A stretch of DNA of 64,000 nt from Panaeolus papilionaceus (taxonomy: Eukaryota; Basidiomycota; Agaricomycetes; Agaricales). The notes under the pieces are model-generated. The model did no database searches, was not told the DNA's origin, and saw nothing but the letters and a program-made list of their open reading frames with translations. The stretch lies in the NCBI GenBank assembly GCA_015501605.1, contig JADNRZ010000009.1, positions 372,001 to 436,000 of the forward strand, read 5' to 3'. Made by a program: the position numbers and the translations under genes. This document shows, piece by piece, positions 29,780-41,910 of the stretch (the first letter of the stretch is position 1; every line of letters begins with the position of its first letter).

Positions 29780-30704
29780 ATGCGTTTCTTCAGCTCCACC
29801 CTCCTTGCGGTCTCTGCCCTCGTCTCTACCGTCTCTGCAGTGGAATACAATGTCATCGTTGGAAAGGACAACGCGAACGTTTACGATCCTCCCTCGATCT
29901 CAAACGTCCAGAACAATGACACTATCAAGTTCAGATTGTACGTTATTTCTCATCTTCGCAGCAGCTATTCATAGAATTTGACGCTGACTGTGATTATCTA
30001 TCATTTTCACAGCGTCTCAAAGAGCCATGTAAGCGCACGCTTCCGACTCGGAGTGCCATCATGCGCTTCTTCAGTTTCACTTACTGATGACCGACCCTGT
30101 CTCATTTCTGCAGAGCGTGACACAATCAACCTTCGACAAGCCATGCACACCTAGGTGAGTCGACCACCATGCTTATCATCGAAGGTCTAGTCGTTGACAG
30201 GGACTTGCCGTGTGTAGACAACCTGGTGTTGACTCTGGTTTCTTCCCCGTCGAGGCCGGTGCAACTACCTTCCCTGAGTGGACCATCAGGATTGACAACG
30301 GTATGACCTACTTCTTTCAACCTTCAAATCCACACCATTGACAACCGTTTCCTCCAACCAGCCACCGCACCCCTGTGGTTCTTCTGCAACCGTGCTCCCC
30401 ACTGTACCGCCGGAATGGTGTTCGCCATCAACCCCACCGCAGAGCGCACCTTTGACACCTTCCAGGTAAACAATTTTCCTCCTTCTCTACCATTGAAATA
30501 ACCAACGGTTTTCTCACTTCCTCTCAGGCCATTGCTAAGGGAGAGACAACTGCACCCGCTATCCCTTCCGCAACAGGTACACCCACCGACTCCGCCGGTG
30601 CTAGCGGTGACCCCGCACCAACAGGTGCTGCTGCAGGTCTCTCAGCACCCAAGTTTGCGTCAATCATCGTCGCTCTCGGCGTCGTCGCTGGATTGGCTCT
30701 CTAA
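29780..30704 (+). CDS. Secreted cupredoxin, probably GPI-anchored
   Basis: Six exons (29780-29937, 30013-30028, 30114-30154, 30218-30300, 30362-30465, 30528-30704) give 192 residues. Signal peptide MRFFSSTLLAVSALVSTVSA; then a plastocyanin-like fold with the candidate copper ligands His in FVSKSHSVTQSTFD, and Cys, His and Met in FFCNRAPHCTAGM. The tail is Ala/Thr/Pro/Gly-rich and ends in a hydrophobic stretch (SIIVALGVVAGLAL), as in GPI-anchored fungal 'extracellular serine-rich' cupredoxins. A 16-nt exon (30013-30028) encodes FVSKSH and carries the first ligand. Likely a cell-wall or membrane-surface blue copper protein; the redox partner is unknown. Confidence 0.9.
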
Positions 30705-31566
30705 TCGCCCAGCCACTCCCGGGTCCATGGACGGCACTCGCAGTTATTTTACGATTTGACTTTTTTACACGAGATTTTTATTATTATGGGATTGAATTTT
30801 TCCGATTTTAGGTAGCCTGTAGCACTTTTGTACAAACCATTCCTTACTTTTTAAACCCAACTTTCCCTATTACCCCCTTTCCCAATTTACCCAGGTTGTT
30901 GGTTTGTTGCGGTGTTGACACCCAATAGCCGCTTCCTACCTCCTGCAAATGAAACAAAATGATCACATTGTCGCCTCAGTGTTCTGTCTGAATTTTTTTT
31001 AAAGAAAGGGATGTGAGCTATGAGTAGTTCCTGATTTTGTTCCATGTGCACCGAACCGAGGATTTGGAACTGGGAAGCACCAGGTTCGATGCATGTTCCC
31101 AGCATTGTTGTCAGAGGGACTCGGGATGTCATTGTCTACGGATCGGACAACCTGCGGACAACACAGTGATTTCCAGAAAGAAGTCATGCAAGCTAATTTA
31201 TGTTAGCAACAGTCGACTGGATGTTGATAGACATACACGATGTGTGTTTTCATATACATGGTCAAGGAGGGGTCAAGACACAAGTACCTTTCCTCAACCC
31301 TTCAACAATGTGAAATACGATGCCAACCAATTGAGCCATGTAAATCACCACCATGTCATGATAAGCACAATTCTGGGATTCAAAGCATGAAATAATTAGT
31401 ATTTCACGTACTTTATTCTTCCTGTAAGTAGAAAATACAACAAGATTCATGAAGCACCAATCACCACATACGGAAAGAAGGAACGACAAGAAAAACTAGC
31501 TGCAAAGTATCAGATATCATCTATCGGGTAACTATGATCGCATGGCCCATCCCGTCACATTTCAAT
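30705..31566. other. Convergent intergenic region
   Basis: Between the 3' ends of the cupredoxin (plus) and MOB2 (minus) genes. No supported gene. Confidence 0.5.
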
Positions 31567-32622
31567 TCATCCCTCCAGGATACCCTTCTCCTTCCACCTC
31601 TCCCATAGGAGGCCTACCCCAACAGGCGCATTAGGTTCACCCTTGATATCGCGGGTGTCCAACAGCTCGTATTCTCTCCCAAAAGCGAGGAAGTGCGCGA
31701 AGAGCGAGTTGAAGTGAGGCTCGAAGCGGAGATGTAGAATCTGGGGGTAGTGCGCGTGATAGAGGTGTGCAAAGACGCGTAACAGTTGTCGGTATACTGT
31801 TCGGATTGTCGCAGGGAATGAAGGGTGGAAAGGTGTATCTGGGATAACGGATGAGCTCGTGCAGTAGTTAAAGGAGGAGAATGAAGCTTACTAGATTTCG
31901 TAGGGAATATGTTCTCGTCATCGATAAGATTCTGGATCGAGGACATGACAAAGTCGATGTATGTCGGCGCTGGAAGGCTAGTCTTTGCGCCGCCTTGCTG
32001 CGTCCATACGTAATTTAACCTGGAGGGTACGTAGTACGAGTGTTAGTTCGTAGCTTCTTCAAAACGGAGCTTTGTGGAGCGCAGCGGCGAATCCTGACCG
32101 CAAGGGTCATCCAGAAGCAGACAAGAACGTGCAAGGTAGAAAGCTGAAAACTCACGAAGGTCCGCCTGACATCGTAGGACATGTGTCCTTCGTGCACGTT
32201 TCAGCAATCACGCCATAAAATTCGTTGAGATTTGTGTAGAAATCAAACACTAGAGGAACATGTCAGTATTCATGGCAGTACTTAGAAGGGTATGTGTAAA
32301 CGATCGCGACCATCTAACGCAATCGCATGCTGCGATTTCAAAGTTCGATCGTTAATGAACATGACTCACTATTGACAGCAACCCACTCCATAATATCCGT
32401 GTACTTTGGTAGAACAACGATAGTTTTAAAGTTGCCCTTTACAAGTGCAGCATCTGCGAAAGGACTGCACAGATATAGGGGTTTTGAGTTGGCAGCGCCC
32501 GGAGACGAAGGACGAGATGGGGGATTGCTGTGTCCACCATTACTCGGCGCGCTACCATTTCCACCAGAAGGTGTCGGTGAGCGACGTTGTTGACGTGGTG
32601 CCCGATTACGACTAGAAAACAT
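31567..32622 (-). CDS. MOB2: MOB2-type kinase activator
   Basis: Four minus-strand exons (32370-32622, 32156-32249, 31892-32019, 31567-31838) give 248 residues. A Ser/Pro/Gly-rich N-terminus precedes PLYLCSPFADAALVKG then FKTIVVLPKY, the pattern of Mob2 rather than Mob1. The zinc Cys pair lies in TCTKDTCPTMSGGP and the His pair in VFAHLYHAHY; LLDTRDIKGE is near the end. Mob2 proteins bind and activate NDR/LATS kinases (Cbk1/Orb6/Ukc1) in the RAM/MOR pathway, controlling polarised growth and cell separation, in cytosol and at growth sites. Phases close exactly. No NDR kinase gene lies in this window. Confidence 0.9.
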
Positions 32623-33208
32623 CGCGAGCTGTTAGATGTTGCAGAACCGGGCAATCTTGAATATAAACAATTCGGAGCACAGAGATGGTATTGGTGTGGA
32701 AAGAAGAAGCGAAGAATTGGAAATAAGACCTGTTTATTTTCACATACCCGAATAACGACATAGCTACCGGCCGCTTCCGCTTATCTCTGAATGTTTCAAA
32801 ACTGTTCCCTTTAGCTTCTACCCCGGATGATGGCTCCTATCTGATATTGGGATGATGGTATAGGTGGACCTCGATGAACTCAAGTTATCAGACCTGGGAA
32901 ATTCCACTGACGCCGAAACTCTTATAAAGCTTTTTATGGCCCTAAAGAATGGCCTTTTGTTGCAAAATGGGATGGCCTAGCGGGGTAAAGAACAGAGAGA
33001 CACGAGAATTAGCAACGTTGTTGTTCGGGAAACGGTCAAGTCTTTGTTCTGATCAATATTGATGTGATAAGATTAGATCTAGCGAAGCCCCTAACTGCAA
33101 TTCAATTCAAAGGTCGCCATATAAGCGCTAAAATCATTAAGAGATACATGCCGCACATAGACATATTGAATATCTTATAACAATGTCTACAATCTTTTTC
33201 ATGAGGTA
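32623..33208. other. Intergenic region upstream of MOB2
   Basis: Promoter of MOB2 and 3' flank of the 135-aa orphan. A long AT-rich stretch; no gene seen. Confidence 0.5.
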
Positions 33209-33681
33209 CTACGATGGGAGGTGTTTGATATAAATTACAAGATTCGTTGTCTCGATATTTTTGATCTTGAACTCGGGGATAGACCTGTCAGCCGAAGGAA
33301 CAGGAAGTGCTTGCAGTGATTCTTCTGACAGAGGGAACTGGATTAACGTATCAAAGGCAATGAGAAGATAGCGAGGTGGCCGCTGAGTTCGTGCATAGTA
33401 AAACGCTTTCTCCATGCAATCAGTCAACTTCATGATATGTATGCTTGGCAGACACACAGCGCAGCAAAATTTTTCGCAGCTATGGGCAATCTTATGATGA
33501 AGTAATTCAATTGCCTGCCCAAGTTAAAGTTATGTCTCGAAACTGGGATTTGAACAGAAGAAAACGTGAAAGAGTATACCTCTAAAAATTGCTGAATACA
33601 ATCCAGACACCGCCGATCGTCATTAGGTATAGGGGCTTGAACTACGTGTTTTTTGGCTTTCTCTGCAACGTCGCTGCTCAT
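33209..33681 (-). CDS. Hypothetical protein, 135 aa
   Basis: Two minus-strand exons (33580-33681 and 33209-33514) joined by a 65-nt intron give 135 residues starting MSSDVAEKAKKHVVQ. It is mostly helical in appearance, with four Cys in the middle (CEKFCCAVC) and a segment YYARTQRPPRYLLIAFD. No signal peptide or membrane span. Not recognised. It lies in the same direction as MOB2, about 590 bases upstream. Support is the clean splice site (GAG|GTATAC and CAG|GCA) and frame continuity; it could be a small conserved gene or an orphan. Confidence 0.5.
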
Positions 33682-34582
33682 TAGGTATCCTGCTATTTAT
33701 TCTTCATTGGAATTCGTTAGAATAGGAACGCCTGGACCTCACTCAGCCTCGGGGCATCTGTGGCCTTGTGAGTGCTAAAAACAAGACCATATTAATTGAC
33801 AAGTAAACAAAGGGAAGGCAGATCATAATCTTGACGCATCGGTGAAAGCTCTGGATTCAACCGACATGACGACACCCAGCTAGGTGTGAGCCGGGGGCGA
33901 AGGCCACAACCTCGAGAGTCGAGACCTTTAACCACAGCTCCCTGGCTGCTCAGTGCCCAGTAGGCTTCCGATTCAGTCAGGTGTTCATATTTCACAGTCT
34001 CTGAAAGTATTTAGACGAAGCTTCAGAGAGAAGTGTTGCATGAAACCCGTCGTTGTGGCCAAGGGACGGTCTTAGATACTTATTCCAACCTTGAGAGACG
34101 CACGGCGGGAACAACCATTTACAGCCATTATTGATGAGGTAATCCTGTTTGGCTAATTTGAGCAGTGCCGCAGTGGCAGCAGAGGGCTCCCACCATCGTT
34201 CCTGCTTTCCATCAACCACGTCCGATATTTCTGCACATCTGCCATAGGGAACCAGACGCACAAATCGCTCGTACAACATTCATTCGAGACCACGCGTTTG
34301 AAATACCTTCAGCACCACTCGGTTGCTGGTTTCCTGTAAGGGTTCATTGAAGCCGAACTGTGCCTGCAGAGTTTTAACCCTGGTTTTGACTTTAATAGAT
34401 TTAAACAACAGGGAGATACTTATAACCTCTCGCAACCAACCTCTCGAGGAAAACCAACTCTTATACCCCATAGATTTTGCCGGAGGATTGAATTTTCGTC
34501 TGGACTTGCTGGACTTGCCAATTTCATTCCCTTGGGAGAGCATCATTAATCAAGAAACGCGGGGAAGTAGCAGACATTGACA
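33682..34582. other. Intergenic region with weak minus-strand coding traces
   Basis: Minus-strand frames at 34280-34546 (starting MMLSQGNEIGKSSKSRR) and 33992-34279 (starting MLYERFVRLVPYGRC, with WWEPSAATAALLKLAK) lie end to end and read like protein. No intron joins them, and the second has no recognisable family. They may be an orphan or a gene relic. Confidence 0.3.
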
Positions 34583-35700
34583 ATGTCGGTGGACCCGTAT
34601 CATGCCGTTCAGCAAGAGATACAGTCGTCGCTGCAGACTGCTGCGCAACTGCAGTCGTCATTCCTTCGTATTCGCAGCATGGCGCAGACAGACAGTGAAG
34701 AGTTGATGTGGGCGCGGAACGAGTTGAAGGCGACACTGGCTGCGCTTGAGGCGGACTTGGAGGACTTGGAGGAGAGCGTAAAGTGAGCGCAGAACTTGGC
34801 TGTATGAGAAGGAAGAACTAATATGTGACATTGCAGCATTGTGGAATCCACTGACGCTCGTATGTTTGGCTTGGACGACGCAGAGGTTGCAAATCGGAGA
34901 AGATACGTCAGCCATGTGCGGAAAGAAATAGAGGTGCGTTTCTCTTTCTCTTGCTTCTATTCTTTTCCACTCTTCCAGTCCACGCTTTGCGTACATTTAT
35001 GGACCCTTCTTCTTATCTCTCAATATCAACGAACAGTTAACTAATACTTCACCTGCAAGTCCAGAGTATGAGAGCGCAAGTAAACTCGCCATCATCGGAC
35101 CCGACATCCTCGTCCTCAACACCTCCTCCGCGATCACAAACCCTCACCAGCATGAACGGAAAGGGGAGACCAAACTTAGCTTCGGGTTCTTCAAGTACCG
35201 TGGGTGCAGCAGGTCCCGGGTCACCGTTCTCAGAAAGATATGGCGACTATACAAATGGAAAGAAGGATGACGACGAGCAAGCTTTGTGGGCGAGGGAGGA
35301 ACAACAGGTTTGTCGCCTTTACTTCAGCCGTAAACTCAGTGCCAATTTTTCTTGCTTTCATAGATGATGATCCGCGAACAAGAACAGACGATGGACTCGA
35401 TAGCAGGCACACTGAGTACCCTGCAACAGCAAGCCAGTCTCATGGGTCAGGAGATAGTAGAACACACAGAGTGAGTCTGATTCTGTCCGTTCCCTCCACG
35501 CATAGCTCACTCCATTTGCTTTACACAGGATGCTCACAGACCTGGAAGCACAAGTTGACCGATCTGATGCGAAGCTTCAAACGGGATACCGGAAGCTGAA
35601 AAAATTCCTGAGAGACACAGAAGAGAAAGGAAGCGGGTGGTGTGTCATAATCCTCATCATCGTGCTGATGGCTCTCCTTCTGGCTGTCATCCTGGTATAA
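34583..35700 (+). CDS. TLG1: Syntaxin-6/Tlg1-type t-SNARE (Qc)
   Basis: Five exons (34583-34782, 34837-34933, 35065-35307, 35364-35470, 35529-35700) give 272 residues. The N-terminal helices begin MSVDPYHAVQQEIQSSL, as in the syntaxin-6 N domain. A Ser/Pro-rich linker follows, then the SNARE helix (EQTMDSIAGTLSTLQQQASLMG to VDRSDAKLQTG) and a single C-terminal membrane anchor (CVIILIIVLMALLLAVILV). The ionic zero-layer residue should be the Gln in the QQQ stretch, making it a Q-SNARE. Tlg1/syntaxin-6 acts in fusion of endosome-derived vesicles with the trans-Golgi network. All exon phases close. Confidence 0.93.
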
Positions 35701-36526
35701 AATACCACTCTATACTACACTCCAACTTCACACTTAAACCAGGATTTGGACTTGCCGTGGAAGAGTTTTTTTCTTCTTTGTGTCTTTCCCGGCGGTATTA
35801 GACGTGCGTTGATGGTGGAATGGACATTGGAATGTTTGAGGCTTTAATTGCTGTTATCCACTTATATTGCATTTTACATATAGACACACTACTATCGCAA
35901 CCTTGTCGTACTTATGATTATGTATATCCCTCTATTGTTACCCTGGCAGTTATACCAGGGCAGTTATACCTTGGTTTTGTAATTTAAACTGTATTGTGCG
36001 CTATTGTCGGCCGATGACTCTACACCATCATACACACACAGTGACTGTATTCAGTTGTGAGCGGTCCTGACTCCTGTCGATCCTTGTTCCTGAACTGTTG
36101 TCAATTCGGAACGAATGGGAAAAGGGACTAAATACTCTCTGCGACATGACTTCTTCAATTCAATCCACCTCGAAGAACAAAAAAAAATGCAGTACCGCAA
36201 TGAATATTGTAGCTAATCATGTACCTGGCCTCAGATGAGGGCCTGATGTGATCAAAATAATTGCAGTAATGATAACCTGAGTCCGTCAACAGCATTCCGG
36301 CGACAGGCAGTGACTCGTACACACAACCCACACCTTACACCACCCGAATCTGCATGTAGAAACGAAGACAGAAAGTGGCCTTCCACTACTTTCAGGGCTT
36401 GCAGGTTAGAGACCCTGTGCCATCACACAAAGCGATACGAGGTGTATTGGTCGTCGGAAGGCAAGTCGTTCGGCGAATCAAAAGGCAGGCCCATAGCTCA
36501 TTAATCGACATTAAGCATCATGTTGG

Positions 36527-36545
36527 AGTCGGATGGACTCCGACT
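36527..36545. repeat. Small inverted repeat (7-bp stem)
   Basis: AGTCGGA at 36527-36533 and TCCGACT at 36539-36545 form a perfect 7-bp stem with a 5-base loop in gene-free DNA. Function unknown; may be chance. Confidence 0.4.
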
Positions 36546-37482
36546 AAGCCTCCTTCTTTAACAGGTTGTAACCGCGATTTAACTTGACCGTTGCCCTTTG
36601 CATAAACGTTATTCAACAAGGTGAGCACGTTACGGGTTATTTTTTTGAGCTGGACAGACCGGATTGAGAAAAAAAGACAACCCGGAGATCCATAGGTTGA
36701 TTTGAGTGCAATTTAAGTTGCAGATCACCTAAGCACACCGATCAAAGTTCAGGGGTCGGATTCTGTTTTTGGAAATTTGTTCCTTTTTTGTTACTTGCAT
36801 TCCACTCGATCATCTGGCTATAGGATAAAGAGATGTGAAAAAGCCTCGAAATATAGGAATACATCGATGAATTTGTAATTGTGCGAACCGGATAATACGC
36901 GCTCAAGTAGATCTACAGGGTTGACCTAGTTCGAAGCTGTTAAGCGCCCAGAGCTTTCGCATAGTCCACAGTAGTGTCGGCTTAGCAATGAAGCGCCCAA
37001 TGGCTCCAGCAGTTCCAGGAGGTGTCTACCGAGTAGCCCTCAAGAAGACATAGGCAGAACAGTGCCAGCTGGCTTTTGTCGGGCAGCATCAGATATTGCG
37101 AGGTTTTTTTAATCGTCCTCGGACCATGAAAGTCAGTGAGAGGCTTTCACTTCTATTCTATTCATCTCTCAAAGTCATATATTGTGCTGTGCAATGATAG
37201 TATAGGGCTTTTCTTGTTTAGTGTTGGGCCCCGACGATGCCGGGCTGTCAAATAGCGGGCTTTGCAACAATGCGAGGCCTAATTGTGAAATTTGGCCCGC
37301 AATCATTGTCAAGTTGACAGGCTTTTACTTAGCTAGATACGTTGATCAGACATGCCACAAGGTTAGCCTTGACATTATCTTTTGCAGCCTTGCGAGCTTT
37401 ATCTTATGAAAGGCTGCACAATGGCGAGCTGCCTTCGTACTTGTATGAATACGCGACAATGCGCGCTCAGAGGAAGTTGGGC

Positions 37483-37490
37483 TATATAAT
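37483..37490 (+). promoter_or_regulatory. Candidate TATA box for the Cys-rich secreted gene
   Basis: TATATAAT about 123 bases upstream of the ATG at 37613. It is the only clean TATA-like element close to that gene. Confidence 0.4.
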
Positions 37491-37612
37491 CGCTAGGATC
37501 CTCGATGGCCTCCTTCATCAACCATTCACCGCTTTACCATTCTTCCCCACCCGTTTTTGTGATAATATGTTTGCTCCGGCTCCTCAAGAATTCTTGAAAA
37601 ACCCATCTCAGG

Positions 37613-38203
37613 ATGGAGGCTTCTATCGTGAGGAGCTTTCGCGCAATAGCATTGACGCTCGTTTGCTTACATTGCCATTTAGCACAACTGCATCCAAACG
37701 ATGTTATTTTGAACAAGACTCAGGGTTTTGGGTGTCCTGCACCAACGCTTCTCAGACCACAGGAGAACGAGGGATCGTCGAGGACAATTTACACAGCCTC
37801 AAATGCCATCGCCCCCGACTATCGAGCGCGAGCAAACACTCGGTATGCAGGTTTCAAAATGGAGCACATAGAGCAGGATGGGGCGTTATTCACTACACTC
37901 TGTGCCTCACAACAATCGAAATGGGGCGTTAGCCTCGACACCGACGCACAATTGAGGAGCAGGGTTGACGCCTGCTCTCGTGATCCAAAGGATCCTCGCT
38001 TACCGGATTTCAACGTACGAGGCCTGATGCGCAAATGCGCTCCAAGCAAGTTTTGCTGTCCCAATCCTGGGTCATTCTTCTGCACAACCAACAACAAGCC
38101 TCACACCGACGCTCCGACGGACTCCTGGACGGGGTCAGCCTACGGCGGCCCAGCGCCGGTCTTTACTTTAGACCCCAAAGATATAAACCCTCTAGACAAT
38201 TGA
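37613..38203 (+). CDS. Small secreted cysteine-rich protein (effector-like), 196 aa
   Basis: One uninterrupted frame of 196 residues. The N-terminus (MEASIVRSFRAIALTLVCLHC) looks like a secretion signal. The mature part carries seven cysteines, four of them clustered at RKCAPSKFCCPNPGSFFC, and is rich in Pro, Asp and Asn at the end. No known domain recognised. It stands alone, with about 1.9 kb upstream and 1.5 kb downstream free of genes. An overlapping frame from 37342 also stays open to 37932 but lacks a signal sequence and ends in the middle of this gene. Role unknown; secreted effector-like or wall protein is an inference from size, signal and cysteines. Confidence 0.6.
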   Translation: MEASIVRSFRAIALTLVCLHCHLAQLHPNDVILNKTQGFGCPAPTLLRPQENEGSSRTIYTASNAIAPDYRARANTRYAGFKMEHIEQDGALFTTLCASQQSKWGVSLDTDAQLRSRVDACSRDPKDPRLPDFNVRGLMRKCAPSKFCCPNPGSFFCTTNNKPHTDAPTDSWTGSAYGGPAPVFTLDPKDINPLDN

Positions 38204-39737
38204 GCCTTGAGGCATTTCCAATTTAAAAATCTTTATGGTTTGGACCCTGTTTGACATATGCATAGGTACAATGCAATTATCATTCCCTACAACACATGTC
38301 GATCCCCTAATCATGACGCTTTTACCTTAGTGACGCTTGTTAGCATTATGATCTATAACGCTTTGATGGTTCTAGATATTCCTCGCTCGACTAATTTCTC
38401 CTACTTCCCATTTATTCATTTGACTCTGGGTGTTAGCACATCGGCACGGGCACGTTGGTGTACATGTAGTTTGGGCCGTGGATTCTGTGGGCATCGAGGC
38501 AAGTAAATACACTTTCGAAAACGTTCATCATAATATAGTAGGACGCCAAAATGAGGCATTCGCATAGCTGATAAGCAAAGAGGTACACATGAAAAACCGA
38601 GATAGTGGCTCGAGGGTGTAAGTGTGCTGTTTTATATCCTTCGGATTCTTCGAAACGAGTGAAGCACAAAAATAAACACACCACTCCAACAAGGTATATT
38701 CCAACGCAACCGTGGACCTCGGAGCTGCAGTTGTAAAAGTACCTCTATTAGGACATTGACTCTTAATCGTGCACGTTCGTGGGTGTCTATGGGCCTATGG
38801 CTCCCGCGATTCTTGATAAGAGCCACGCTGCCTGTCCAGTGCAGTGGACCGGGTATATTTTTCATTGCCTTTAAGGTTCAATAATTAGCCGGTGTCTTCT
38901 ATCATAATTATTTAACCCTTATGTCCAATGGACGATTCGATCATCACAGATGTTCTTTTCCTCGGGCCTGGGTCATTAAGCGCGCAAAACTTTCGGATCA
39001 TAGCTCATTAGGCGCTCTATTAGTGAAGAGGAAGACACTCAACTAGGGTTGCTCTCCTCTCCCATTGCTATTGCGTGATGATGCTTCCGGAATAGGGCAC
39101 ACCTCTGAGAAGAGTAAATTACCGACACAACATGCACCTAGGCCGCAGAGAAGGTTGAAACAGTTTCCCTCCAGACGCAGTGGCAATGACAACTGTGTGA
39201 GGGTTGAAACAGTACCTGTGGGGCCCATTTACCTCGTTTTATTGCATCTTTGACTCGGAACGAAGTCATATAAATACCTGTCACGTAAACTCACCCTTCA
39301 AGGTTTCAATTGCATGCAGTGAAAGGGGGCTGTGCTGCTTATCTTTGACCACTAGGACTGCAACAAGCTTTTGAGGGCGTCCCACTGCATGCTCTGAGCT
39401 GTTTTTGACAGCCCCACAACGTAGAAAGCCGAACAGTACCCACTTCCATACAATCAAATTCCGACAAAATTTCCGCAAGCATCCCGGGGAACAATGGCGA
39501 AATGTAAACGCATACCACATTGCTCTTCCAGAGTCAGGTTGCTGATCTGTGCAATTCGTGCGGCACACTATGTCAATTTTGACATTCAGTTAGAGCAAGG
39601 CAGTCTGAATTCGGCACTGACTCGCGATCGGGGGAATCCGAATTTGTGGTCGTGAAATGCATAAATCCTTCCTCATCTTGTGTGTGCATCATATCTGCTT
39701 CACTACTTCTCCTGTCGCCCCTTCTCCTTGATTCATA
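38204..39737. other. Gene-poor intergenic region
   Basis: No gene supported. A 12-base direct repeat GGTTGAAACAGT occurs twice near 39153 and 39202. Several open frames of 60-95 codons look random. Confidence 0.5.
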
Positions 39738-40181
39738 ATGCTCGGCAAACGCGACTCTAATGACAATAGCAACACCACCGACAACAACGAGATTGACCTA
39801 GCTTTGTTCGGTAGGCTGCCTTCGTTCTTCATCCCACCGTCCCCGACCTAACCACCCCCAGTTATTCTTCTCGTATTGATATTTATGCTATTCGTTATTT
39901 CTATACTCCATCTGAGTCTAAGACGCCGTTATGCTGCACATATGCAAGAATACTCCCAACGCTTATCCCACATCTATCACGACAGTCATTATCCAGGCAT
40001 GTTAACCGATGCGACTCACTCGAATGATCACTTCGTCCTTCGCATTGCCATGTCTGATGATGTTCCCTGTTCGCCTTCGAGCGAGAAGGAGAGACGAGGA
40101 CCATGGAGCGAGAAAGCAGATCCAGAGATGTCGATAGGTAATCTTAATCTAGACGCCGAGTCGGAATCGATGACTCGCTAG
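39738..40181 (+). CDS. Small single-pass membrane protein, 130 aa
   Basis: Two exons (39738-39810, 39862-40181) give 130 residues. A short polar, Asn-rich N-terminus (MLGKRDSNDNSNTTDNNE) is followed at about residue 25 by one strong membrane helix (VILLVLIFMLFVISILHLSL), then a basic stop-transfer RRR and a hydrophilic Ser-rich tail. The splice (TTCG|GTAGG ... CCCCAG|TT) places the helix in frame. No family recognised. The topology suggests a short outside N-terminus and a cytosolic tail. The next gene, a tetraspanin on the other strand, converges with it. Confidence 0.6.
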
Positions 40182-40462
40182 GATCGGAAACTGACTCGAG
40201 TTTGAACCCCTCCAGGGCAAGATCGTTACACAATTCATATAAGGTACCCCCCACCGGCATACGTTGGGCGGTGATTGCCCAAGAAAGCTTAGATCTATCT
40301 TCCAAACTGTACGAGTAATCGTCCTAGTCGCCAGAACACTCCACTTTACCGGTTGCATTGCTAGTACTATGTATATGTTACAGTAATTATGCGCAGAGCC
40401 TTAAAAGTCGAAAATAACAAAAACCGACAAACATTCTTGCATCATTAACTCGCCAGCTCAGA

Positions 40463-41910
40463 TTACGACAACGGAAGTTTCGCATACCCGACCTCTTCAA
40501 TATGCTTTCCATTAAAGCTGCCCAAAATTCGGTGAGCATCTTCTTTCACATCAAGCGCACTGAGCCTGTACTGCTTTGGCGTCATCCCCTTCCCAAAGGA
40601 CTTTGTGATATGGTTCGCGCACAAAAGCGCCGCAATAACGTTCACAAGATGCACTGGCACAAGCGCGAACATGCCTTGCCAAATGAGCCTCAAATTCCTG
40701 CTTTCGAAATCATATAACATCGCCTTGCAGCCTGGAAGGGGCGTCCGAAGGTAACACTTTGTGCTCGGTGTCGTATCGTGAAGAGGTCCATAAAAACCAC
40801 AACACCCCAACGAGTCCTGAATGGCTAATCTTCCGGATTTGGTGTAGTACCGACTCCATGAAAGATTCAACTTATGATCGAGGGAGAAGGTGACGCGTTT
40901 GTAGCTCACATAGCCTACGGAGAGGAGGCAGATGAGGCAGGGCCAGAGAAGCAAAGCATAGACGGCGACGATAGGCCGTGAGTCGAGAAGTGTGCCAACA
41001 ATGCCGACGAGGGACGTGAAAAGCATGAGCGCCGCAGTCAAGGTGATGACGGTCAGTATATCCATGTCAGCCACCGTCATCACGACTGCTTTGTCCCAAG
41101 CTAGACACAAAACGTCAAATGAGTCGAAATGAGTCCGGGGATTAACAAGGTCAACGCACCATTAAACCACGTCATGATGGCATAGCCCAGTCCCGCGAGA
41201 GCATATAGAAGCACCAGAATTACAGTGATCATCAGCACCCACTTGTGCGTCGTCCACCTTGCCGACCCAAAATGCGCGCGCAGACGACGACGTCCTTCTT
41301 CAAGGCTAGGGGCTGGTGGAGGAGGGGTATCTCCTTCAGCAAACAGAACTCTCGACCCCGCCGACTTTACAGAATCCTCCAGTCCACGCAAAGGCGGCCA
41401 TTTTTGTGTGAACTTGGTCGGCGAATCTGTATCGATACTTGACGTGGCACGTCTGGAATACCGAACAGGCCTGCCCGTTCTAGAGGGTGTATTGTCATTG
41501 ACATCCACTTCAGACAGCTGCTCTACCCCACTATCATTCTCGTCCTGTCCATATTGCGGCAACCTGACTGGTTGTATACCAGGAAAGTGGAGAGTCTGAC
41601 TGTTTGGATCGACATCGGTGTAAAACTGGTATTCGTCGGCTAGAAAGGGATGTAGTCAACCCAGACTTTATTTGATAGAGACGAACGATATACCTTGTGT
41701 GAAACCACGGTAAGGCAAGCTCGACTGCCTTCTCGATGCCACTCGCAGAGGAGAGGGAATAAAGACCTGGTGAGCGTTCCCCATGACGTATAGCGTTGGT
41801 AGAGGGCCTGAGTCATGGGTCATTGAGCGTCGAAGGGGAACCGGTCGTATGCTTCTTCGTTCTGGACCAGACGAGTTTGAGCGGTGCCTGCTGCGTCTTG
41901 AAGAAGCCAT
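40463..41910 (-). CDS. Tetraspanin (fungal Tsp2-like)
   Basis: Three minus-strand exons (41694-41910, 41160-41639, 40463-41100) give 444 residues. A long basic, Ser/Pro-rich N-terminal cytosolic region of about 190 residues precedes four membrane helices: WVLMITVILVLLYALAGL, ITLTAALMLFTSLVGIVGTL, VAVYALLLWPCLICLLSVGY and, after the large loop, FALVPVHLVNVIAALLCA. The large loop carries the diagnostic CCG (SLGCCGFYGP) plus two more Cys (CYLRTPLPGC), as in tetraspanins. Basidiomycetes have a Tsp2 type with a long N-terminus; that assignment is inferred. Tetraspanins organise membrane microdomains, and in fungi some are needed for penetration or hyphal development. Confidence 0.88.

Larger units (their letters stand above)
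35701..37612. other. Gene-poor intergenic region
   Basis: About 1.9 kb without a supported gene. It contains a direct repeat of GGCAGTTATACC (from 35945 and from 35959), a hairpin at 36527-36545, and a TATATAAT box near 37483 that probably serves the gene at 37613. Confidence 0.5.

Noticed and set aside
37342..37932. 196-codon frame overlapping the Cys-rich secreted gene
   Set aside because: No signal peptide and it ends inside the better-supported frame; its 5' part covers the candidate TATA box.
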